DNA of 64,000 bases from NCBI GenBank assembly GCA_036380715.1, contig DASVEF010000365.1, positions 25,066 through 89,065 on the forward strand. Direction: 5' to 3'. The notes under the pieces are model-generated. The model was not told the origin of the DNA. It did no database searches and saw only the letters and a program-made list of their open reading frames with translations. Within the stretch, counting starts at the first letter, position 1, and every line of letters begins with the position of its first letter. This DNA is from UBA5704 sp036380715 (lineage in GTDB: Bacteria; Acidobacteriota; Thermoanaerobaculia; Multivoradales; UBA5704). A program made the position numbers and the translations under genes. This document shows, piece by piece, positions 25,475 to 32,071 of the stretch.

Positions 25475-27895
25475 ATGGCCCCGCGTTTTGATCCCGAGAG
25501 CCTGACGATCGATCTCTCGGTCGCCGACCTCCTCGAAGCACCCCTGACGCGCAGCCTGGGCTTCGCCAACCGCGGCGGCTACGAGCGGCTGTGGCTCGGC
25601 CAGGCCATTCACGGGCGGTATCAGGAGCAGGCGCTGGAGGAGGACCCCTCCTACCGGCGCGAGGTGGTGGTCCGCCACGCCTTCGACCACCGCGGCTGGA
25701 GGGTCCAGGTCCACGGGCGGATCGACGGCCTGCGCAAGGAGGCCGACGGCTCGCTGGTCGTCGAGGAGATCAAGTCGGTGCGCCGCGGCGGAGCCCTGCC
25801 GCCGCCGGTCCGCGAGATGTACCAGCGCCAGGCCATCCTCTACGCCTGGATGCTCGGCCGCACCGAAGAGGTCCCGGTCCGCGCCGAGCTGATCCTGATC
25901 GCCATCGGCAGCGACGACGTCGAGCGCCAGGCGCTGACCCTCGACGTCGCGGAGCTCGAGGTCTCCATCCACAAGCGGCTCAACGTGCTGATCCGCTCCT
26001 GGGAGGGAGAGCGGCAGCGGGCCCAGGAGCGGCGCGAAGCCGCGGAGCGCCTGGTCTTCCCCTATCCCGAGCCCCGGCCCGGACAGGAGCTGATCCTCGC
26101 CGCCGCCGAGACCGCGGTGGCCAACCGCGAGCACCTGCTGCTCCAGGCGACCACCGGCATCGGCAAGACCGTCGCGACCCTGTACCCGGCCCTCAAATAC
26201 GCCCTGGCGAACGACAAGCGCCTCTTCGTCCTCACCGCCAAGACGACGCAGCAGGAGATGGCGACCGCCGTGCTCGCCCTCCTCAACCAGCAGGGGGCCT
26301 TCCGGTCGCTCCGCCTGCGGGCCAAGGCCAAGATGTGCGCCAACGACCAGATCCTCTGCCACGAGGAGTACTGCCGGTACGCCAAGGACTACGGCATGAA
26401 GCTGGTCACCTCGGGGGTGCTCGGCCACATCTACGCGAATCACACGGCGATCGAGCCGGACCATGTCTACGCCGCGGCCAAGGCGGCCGAGGTCTGCCCC
26501 TTCGAGGTCAGCCTGGAGCTGTCCGGCCGGGTGCAGGTGACGGTCTGCGATTATAACTACGCTTTCGACCCCTACGTGTCGCTGACGTCCTTCGCTCCGG
26601 ACGAGGACCTCTCCGACACGATCCTGGTCGTCGACGAGGTCCACAACCTGGTCGACCGCGGGCGCGGCTACTACAGCCCGGAGCTCTCCTCGGCCGACGC
26701 GGTGCGGGCGGCCGAGATGGTGGGGCGCTGGGGCGAGCCGATCCACCGCCGCATCGAGAGCCTCTGCCGGCAACTGGCCAGGATCCTGGAGGACACGGTC
26801 GCCGACGCCCTGGACGAGGGGCCGCCGGGCGACCGCGCGGTCGAGTATCCGCTGCCCGAGGACCGCTTCTGGCGGCTGCGTCCGGAGCTCGACGCGGCCT
26901 TCATCGACTACCTGGAGCACCAGCGCGAGACCCGCACCTTCCGGCCCGAGGACCCGTTCGTCGACCTCTACTTCGGCTTCCTCCGCTTCCTCAACGCGCT
27001 CGCCGTGTCGGACGACGCCTTCAGCCACTGCGCCGAGGCGCGGAAGGGGGAGGCGCGGCTGAAGGTCCTGTGCAAGGACCCCAGCCGCTTCCTGGGCGCG
27101 GTGATCCAGCGCACCCACTCGACGATCGGCCTGTCGGCCACCATCTCGCCGCCGGAGTTCTACACCGGCCTCCTCGGCTTCGAGGCGGGCCGCACCGCCT
27201 TCGTGGAGATCGCCAACCCGTTCCCGACCGAGAACCGCCGGGTGGTGATCGACCCGACGGTGGCGACCACGTACAAGGTCCGCCCGGCCAACTACGACCG
27301 TATCGCCGAGCGGCTGGCGGGCTTCGCGGACGCGGTGCCGGGCAACTGCCTGGCGCTGTTCCCCAGCTACCAGTTCCTCTCCGAGGTGACCGGCCGCATG
27401 CGCCTGCGCGCCAAGCGGGTGCTCGTCCAGCGCCAGGCGGACAGCGACAAGGAGCGCGACCTGATCCTCCAGGCCCTCCGCTCGGCCGTGTTCGGAGACA
27501 TCCTCCTGGTCGCCGTGGCGGGCGGAGTCTTCGCCGAGGGGGTCGACTACCCCGGCGAGGTCCTGAAGGCCGTCGCGGTCGTCGGTCCGTGCCTACCGGC
27601 CTTGACCCTGGAGCAGCAGCTCCTCAAGGAGTATTACCAGGACCGCTTCGACCGCGGCTTCGAGTACTCCTTCGTGGTGCCGGGCATGACCCGCGTGGTC
27701 CAGGCCGCCGGCCGTCTCATCCGCTCGCCGCAGGACACCGGCGTCATCGCCCTCTTCGACCAGCGCTTCCTCGCCTCCCCGTACCGCAACTACCTTCCCC
27801 CCGACTGGCTGCCCGACGAAGGAGCCGGGGCGCTCGTCGGCGATCCGGCGGAGGTGGCGGAAGAGTTCTTCCGCGTGCTCAGCCTGAGGAGGTAA
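25475..27895 (+). CDS. XPD/DinG-type Fe-S DNA helicase with N-terminal PD-(D/E)XK nuclease-like domain
   Basis: An 806-residue SF2 helicase. Residues about 80-125 resemble a RecB/Cas4-like nuclease core: GRIDGL (Asp), VVEEIKSV (E-x-K) and QRQAILYAWML. Walker A ATTGIGKT is near 226-233. Cysteines at about 289-303 (MCANDQILCHEEYC) and in EVCPFE near 340 suit an Fe-S cluster. Motif II is DEVHN (the family usually has DEAH). The C-terminal half has VAGGVFAEGVDYPG and QAAGRLIRSPQD. It probably unwinds and perhaps trims DNA in repair. It forms its own transcription unit between two repeats. Confidence 0.88.
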   Translation: MAPRFDPESLTIDLSVADLLEAPLTRSLGFANRGGYERLWLGQAIHGRYQEQALEEDPSYRREVVVRHAFDHRGWRVQVHGRIDGLRKEADGSLVVEEIKSVRRGGALPPPVREMYQRQAILYAWMLGRTEEVPVRAELILIAIGSDDVERQALTLDVAELEVSIHKRLNVLIRSWEGERQRAQERREAAERLVFPYPEPRPGQELILAAAETAVANREHLLLQATTGIGKTVATLYPALKYALANDKRLFVLTAKTTQQEMATAVLALLNQQGAFRSLRLRAKAKMCANDQILCHEEYCRYAKDYGMKLVTSGVLGHIYANHTAIEPDHVYAAAKAAEVCPFEVSLELSGRVQVTVCDYNYAFDPYVSLTSFAPDEDLSDTILVVDEVHNLVDRGRGYYSPELSSADAVRAAEMVGRWGEPIHRRIESLCRQLARILEDTVADALDEGPPGDRAVEYPLPEDRFWRLRPELDAAFIDYLEHQRETRTFRPEDPFVDLYFGFLRFLNALAVSDDAFSHCAEARKGEARLKVLCKDPSRFLGAVIQRTHSTIGLSATISPPEFYTGLLGFEAGRTAFVEIANPFPTENRRVVIDPTVATTYKVRPANYDRIAERLAGFADAVPGNCLALFPSYQFLSEVTGRMRLRAKRVLVQRQADSDKERDLILQALRSAVFGDILLVAVAGGVFAEGVDYPGEVLKAVAVVGPCLPALTLEQQLLKEYYQDRFDRGFEYSFVVPGMTRVVQAAGRLIRSPQDTGVIALFDQRFLASPYRNYLPPDWLPDEGAGALVGDPAEVAEEFFRVLSLRR

Positions 27896-27899
27896 GGAG

Positions 27900-28018
27900 C
27901 CCTCACCCCCGTCCCCTCTCCCGTCACCGGGAGAGGGGCGCCCCCCACCCATCCTCCTCTCTCTTCGCGTTTTCCCCCTCTCCCGGTGACGGGAGAGGGG
28001 GCCAGGGGTGAGGGCCCG
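27900..28018. repeat. CCCTCACCCC/GGGGTGAGGG palindromic repeat
   Basis: Two hairpins (CCCTCTCCCGTCACCGGGAGAGGG and CCCTCTCCCGGTGACGGGAGAGGG) are enclosed by outer CCCTCACCCC and GGGGTGAGGG arms. The copy at 39032-39148 is nearly identical. Confidence 0.9.
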
Positions 28019-28050
28019 CAACCTTTCCCTTCCTCTTGCGTATTTGGGAT

Positions 28051-28068
28051 CAGAGTGATATCACTCTG
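28051..28068. promoter_or_regulatory. 18-bp perfect palindrome, likely operator
   Basis: CAGAGTGATATCACTCTG lies 28 bp before the SPFH gene start, in the expected promoter zone (a possible TTGCGT -35 is at 28036). Its length and symmetry suit a ribbon-helix-helix or HTH dimer pair, and an Arc/RHH protein is the second gene of the same cassette. Autoregulation is inference. Confidence 0.65.
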
Positions 28069-28095
28069 GTGTCAAACGGAGAGGAGAGAACCACC

Positions 28096-28965
28096 ATGAT
28101 CCGCGAGAGAGAATTCAACGGCACGTCCGGCCTGGGGATGCTGTTGCTGTTCCTCGTTCTGTCGCTGGCGTCCATCGCCGGCCTGATCTACTCGACCAAC
28201 CGAGGGCTGTTGCCGAGCGTGATCGCCAGCGTGCTGCTGATGCTGGCGTCCATCCTCGGCCTGTGCGGCCTGTTCATCGTCAACCCCAACGAGGCCAAGG
28301 TGCTGCAGCTCTTCGGCGACTATGTGGGGACGGCCAGGCTGCCCGGGCTGCGGTGGGCGAACCCCTTCTACAGCAAGAAGAAGGTGTCGGCGCGGACGCG
28401 CAACTTCGAGACCGGCAAGCTCAAGGTCAACGACCACAGCGGCAACCCGATCGAGATCGCGGCGGTCGTGGTGTGGAAGGTGGTCGACACCGCCGAGGCC
28501 ATGTTCAACGTGGACGACTACATCAACTTCGTCCACGTGCAGAGCGAGTCGGCGATCCGCAACCTGGCGACCCAGTACTCCTACGTGGCCGACCGCGACG
28601 GGGAGATGGCCCTGTCCAGCCACACGGCCGAGATCTCGGGGCAGCTCCGCGTCGAGATCCAGGAGCGGCTGGAGCAGGCGGGGGTCCAGGTGCTGGAGGC
28701 GCGCATCAGCCACCTCGCCTACTCGCCCGAGATCGCCGCGGCCATGCTCCAGCGGCAGCAGGCGAGCGCCGTGGTCGCGGCCCGCAGCAAGATCGTCGAG
28801 GGCGCGGTCGGCATGGTCGAGCACGCCCTGCAGATGCTCTCCGAGAGAGGGGTCATCGACCTCGACCCCGAGCGCCGGGCAGCCATGGTGAGCAACCTCC
28901 TGGTGGTGCTCTGCGGCGACCGTCATCCGCAGCCGGTGATCAACGCGGGCAGCCTCTACCACTGA
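28096..28965 (+). CDS. SPFH/Band-7 membrane protein
   Basis: A 289-residue protein with two N-terminal transmembrane helices (LGMLLLFLVLSLASIAGLIY and a second around residues 42-60), then an SPFH domain: FIVNPNEAKVLQLFGDYVGT, PGLRWANPFY, GNPIEIAAVVVWKVVDTAEA, a long helical stretch ending in SPEIAAAMLQRQQASAVVAARSKIVEG. The family organises membrane microdomains, often with proteases. The ribosome site is GGAGAGAA. It is 7 bp upstream of a small RHH gene, an association I recall as recurrent in bacteria, and an 18-bp palindrome lies before it. Confidence 0.92.
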   Translation: MIREREFNGTSGLGMLLLFLVLSLASIAGLIYSTNRGLLPSVIASVLLMLASILGLCGLFIVNPNEAKVLQLFGDYVGTARLPGLRWANPFYSKKKVSARTRNFETGKLKVNDHSGNPIEIAAVVVWKVVDTAEAMFNVDDYINFVHVQSESAIRNLATQYSYVADRDGEMALSSHTAEISGQLRVEIQERLEQAGVQVLEARISHLAYSPEIAAAMLQRQQASAVVAARSKIVEGAVGMVEHALQMLSERGVIDLDPERRAAMVSNLLVVLCGDRHPQPVINAGSLYH

Positions 28966-28972
28966 GGAGCCC

Positions 28973-29179
28973 TTGGCGATCCGGAAGAGCTATCCGCTGC
29001 GGCTGGACCCGGAGGTCTACGAAGCCCTCCGGGTCTGGGCCGACGACGAGATGCGCAGCGTCAACGCGCAAATCGAGTTCCTGCTCGCGCGCGCCCTGCG
29101 TCAGGCCGGGCGCGCGCCGCGCGGTATCCGGGACGAGGGGAAGGAGGAGGAACCCGGGAAGACGGACGAGGGGCCGTAG
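28973..29179 (+). CDS. Arc/CopG-like ribbon-helix-helix DNA-binding protein
   Basis: A 68-residue protein beginning at TTG. The RKSYPLRLDPEVYEALRVWAD strand-helix and SVNAQIEFLLARAL helix match Arc-type RHH repressors, and the tail is charged. It is 7 bp after the SPFH gene and probably co-transcribed. It is a natural candidate to bind the 18-bp palindrome at 28051-28068 and control the cassette. Confidence 0.85.
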   Translation: MAIRKSYPLRLDPEVYEALRVWADDEMRSVNAQIEFLLARALRQAGRAPRGIRDEGKEEEPGKTDEGP

Positions 29180-29192
29180 CGTTTTCCAGAGC

Positions 29193-29462
29193 GTGCGATG
29201 CGCGCTCTGCGAACGGGAGGTCGCCCACCTCACCGTCCATCACCTGATCCCCAAGCAGCGAGACGGCCGGGAAGGCCCCACGATCGACGTCTGCCCGGCC
29301 TGCCACCGCCAGATCCATACCCTCTACGACAACGTCCGTCTGGAGCGCGAGCTCAACTGCCTGGAACGGCTCCGCGACGAGCCCGAGATGCGCCGCTTCC
29401 TCGCCTGGATTCGCAAGCAGGACCCGCACAAGCGGATCAAGGTGCGAGGGGGGCGTCGATGA
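29193..29462 (+). CDS. Small HNH-type zinc protein (HNH endonuclease-like)
   Basis: About 89 residues from the most economical GTG start, 13 bp after the RHH gene. CxxC (RCALCE), VHHLIPKQRDG, VCPACHRQIHTLYDN gives the C2-H-N-H treble-clef pattern of the HNH superfamily (HHLIPK; CHRQIH). The short C-terminal helix is rich in Arg/Glu. It could be a nicking nuclease or a non-catalytic nucleic-acid binder. An upstream in-frame start is possible since no ribosome site is clear. The last 26 bp overlap the convergent propeller gene. Confidence 0.7.
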   Translation: MRCALCEREVAHLTVHHLIPKQRDGREGPTIDVCPACHRQIHTLYDNVRLERELNCLERLRDEPEMRRFLAWIRKQDPHKRIKVRGGRR

Positions 29463-30474
29463 ACAGCCCCTCGCTGGAGAGCCGCCACCTGCGGGCTTCG
29501 TTCTCGGTCTTGTAGAGGCCCGTGTCCGGCCCCGTGGCGGCGCCGCCGGCCCAGAGAATGTCCGAGTCGTCGGGGTGGATCGCCAGCGCGGAGATCGAGA
29601 TCCTGCCCATGCCCAGGCTCGCCCGCCTCCACGTGACGCCGCCGTCTCCGCTCTTGAAGACCCCGATCTCAGTGCCCACGTAGAGGACGTCCCGCCCCGC
29701 GACGCTGGCGTCGAGGACCAGGGTGAAGATCCTCACGGCCGGCAAGCCGCCGTTCACCGGCCGCCAGTGGAGCCCGCGGTCGGTGCTCTTGACCACCCCG
29801 CGGAGAGTGGCGGCGTAGAGCGTGCGCGGAGCCCGCGGATGGACGACGACCTCCTGGATGCGCAGATCGCTCCCGCCCAGGGCGGTCCAGGAGGCGCCGC
29901 GGTTCGTGCTCCCGTAGAGAGTCGTTCCGGTAGCGGCGTAGATCCTGTTGTGAAACGTGGGATCGATCGCCAGCGAGATCGCCGCGGCATCCCCCATCCC
30001 CTGGTTGGAGGGGAACCAGCGCTCGCCGCCGGTGCGGGTCTTGTACACCCCCTGGAAGGTGCCCGCGTAGACAACCTGCGCGTTCGCGGGATCGACCGCC
30101 AGCGCGAAGATCGGCATCAAGCTCCCGCAGCCGCAGAACGGCGGAGGAGGAGGCAACCCACGGTTCACCTGGGTCCAGGTCTCCCCTGCGTCGGTGCTCC
30201 GGAACACGCCGGCCACCGTGGGAAGGGCGCCGATCGACACGTACAGGATGTCTGGATCGGAGGGCGAAACCGCCAGGGCCTGCACCAGGGATTCCGGCAG
30301 GCTCAACCGGAACCAGCTCTCCCCTCCGTCCACGCTCTTGTAGACACCGGCGTCCGTCCCGGCATAGAGGACGTCGGGATCAGAGGGGTTGACGGCCAGG
30401 GAGGTCACTCTCTCGGCGTACAGCGGACCGGCGAAGAGAGCGAGCGCGAAGGCGATGCGGACGAGGGTTTTCAT
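29437..30474 (-). CDS. Secreted BNR/photosystem-II-stability-like beta-propeller protein
   Basis: A 345-residue exported protein; the start at 30474 has AAGGGGAG upstream and gives a signal peptide (TLVRIAFALALFAGPLYA). At least six repeats of the type NPSDPDVLYAGTDAGVYKS-DGGESW occur across the length, as in BNR or Ycf48-like seven-bladed propellers. A proline run (GLPPPPPFCGCG) interrupts one blade. Such proteins bind carbohydrates or assist assembly; the ligand here is unknown. Its 3' end overlaps the HNH gene by 26 bp. Confidence 0.85.
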   Translation of the reverse strand: MKTLVRIAFALALFAGPLYAERVTSLAVNPSDPDVLYAGTDAGVYKSVDGGESWFRLSLPESLVQALAVSPSDPDILYVSIGALPTVAGVFRSTDAGETWTQVNRGLPPPPPFCGCGSLMPIFALAVDPANAQVVYAGTFQGVYKTRTGGERWFPSNQGMGDAAAISLAIDPTFHNRIYAATGTTLYGSTNRGASWTALGGSDLRIQEVVVHPRAPRTLYAATLRGVVKSTDRGLHWRPVNGGLPAVRIFTLVLDASVAGRDVLYVGTEIGVFKSGDGGVTWRRASLGMGRISISALAIHPDDSDILWAGGAATGPDTGLYKTENEARRWRLSSEGLFIDAPLAP

Positions 30475-30652
30475 GGCGTTGGCTCCCCTTGGAAGATGCG
30501 GACCTGGATCATGTCTCCTCCATAGTTTCACACATTCTTACGGAAGAGAGGCGCCGGGCGTCGGGACGGAATTTCCATTTCGGGTCCGTCAGCTATGTAG
30601 ACAGAGGAAGCCGTCTATCTAGACCCGTAATGACCGAAGTGGAAGGATGATG

Positions 30653-32071
30653 ATGGCCGATACGCCGACCTACAAGTACGACGTCTTCCTCAGCTACAGC
30701 CACCGTGACGGAGAGTGGGTGCGGGGGCAACTGCTGCCTCGGCTGCGGGAAGCGGGGCTGAAGGTCATCTACGACGACTTGTTCGAGCTTGGCGTGGCCA
30801 GCGTGATCAACATGGAGCGGGCGGTAGAAGACAGCCGCTGCACGCTGGTCGTGCTCACGCCGTCCTGGGTGAAGAGTCAGTGGACGGAATTCGAGGAGCT
30901 CCTGACGACCACCAAAGACCCGTCCGGGAGACGCAAGCGGCTGATCCCGCTGCGTCTCGAGCCCTGCGATCCGCCGAGCCGTATCGCCATGCTGACGCAC
31001 ATCGACCTCACACGGCCGGAGGAGCGCGAGACGAGAATGCAGAGGTTGCTGGCGTCGCTCACCGGCGGTGGCGCTCTCCCTTCGGAGCCAGCCCGCGGTG
31101 AACCGGTCCGCCGTGGCCTGGAAGCCTTGACCGAGCTATTGAAAGAAAACGAGGTGCGCGGAGCCGTGGCCGCCTTCTCCTTCCATTTCAAGGAGGCCAG
31201 CCGGCAGATCGAGATCCTGAGCAGCTACAAGGATCTGCACGACCTCCTCCATACCTTGCAGCAAAAGTGTTACGAACCGATCGTCGAGGAAGCCAGCCAA
31301 CTCCCCGACAACAAGAAGAGCTGGGAAAACCTGCTGATCCACGAGAGTCGTCTACAAGGATACCTCGACGATCTCGGCGAGCTCGCTGGCCGGATGTCCT
31401 TGAAGGATGAAGCTTCAGACATCCTGGACGAGCTCTCCGCGGCTGCGGAGATCCTGAGCCAGGCCGTCGCGTCTTCAGACACCCAGAAGCTCGCCAAGGC
31501 CATATGGGAGATCGATCAGGTGCTGGCATTCCGGCCAACCGTGATCGATGCCCAACTGAATGCGACGGCGAAGGCGCTGAACCTGTCGGGACTCGCAGCG
31601 TCCATGAGGACCGTGTGCAGCAAGCTGCGTGAGCTCAACGTCCGTCCTGAGCAGGTTCACGAGCTCGAAACCGGTGTCGCGGCTCTGGAACGGCTCGCCG
31701 AAAGCCTGACCACCCTCGTCGATCATCATGGCCGGTGGCAGCGCGTAGAGCAGGAGCTGCGCAGAATCGCAGGCAATCTGGCCTCCTCCCTGGAGGAGCT
31801 GAAGAGCTCCTGGCCCCGTCTGAAGCGGCGGATCGAGCCGTTGTACGCAAGCAGCGACGAGAGATGGGCGCTCCTGCTCAAAGCGAACGGAGAGAACCTG
31901 GAGCGGTGTTTGGCAGAGCAGGAAGCGAACAGTATCGAGTGCCAATTCAAGATGTATCGCGGGCGGGCGGATCAGCGTTTCTTTACCATCGACAAAAACC
32001 TGAAGGAACAGTGCCGGGAGCTGAGCAACACCAGCAAACCGTTGGACATGGTGATGAGGATTCTCGGATGA
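30653..32071 (+). CDS. TIR-domain protein with helical C-terminal region
   Basis: About 472 residues. Start 30653 is preferred: GGAAGG abuts the ATG at 30647 and stands 6 bases from 30653. Residues 8-140 form a TIR domain: KYDVFLSYSHRDGEW, the VINMERAVEDSRCTLVVLTPSWV core and a WTEFEELL helix bearing the candidate catalytic Glu of NAD-consuming TIRs. The remaining 330 residues are Leu/Glu/Lys-rich helices, probably coiled coil, with no membrane segment. Its stop overlaps the start of the STAND-NTPase gene (ATGA). It is probably the effector, or part of the effector, of a two-gene conflict system. Confidence 0.88.
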   Translation: MADTPTYKYDVFLSYSHRDGEWVRGQLLPRLREAGLKVIYDDLFELGVASVINMERAVEDSRCTLVVLTPSWVKSQWTEFEELLTTTKDPSGRRKRLIPLRLEPCDPPSRIAMLTHIDLTRPEERETRMQRLLASLTGGGALPSEPARGEPVRRGLEALTELLKENEVRGAVAAFSFHFKEASRQIEILSSYKDLHDLLHTLQQKCYEPIVEEASQLPDNKKSWENLLIHESRLQGYLDDLGELAGRMSLKDEASDILDELSAAAEILSQAVASSDTQKLAKAIWEIDQVLAFRPTVIDAQLNATAKALNLSGLAASMRTVCSKLRELNVRPEQVHELETGVAALERLAESLTTLVDHHGRWQRVEQELRRIAGNLASSLEELKSSWPRLKRRIEPLYASSDERWALLLKANGENLERCLAEQEANSIECQFKMYRGRADQRFFTIDKNLKEQCRELSNTSKPLDMVMRILG

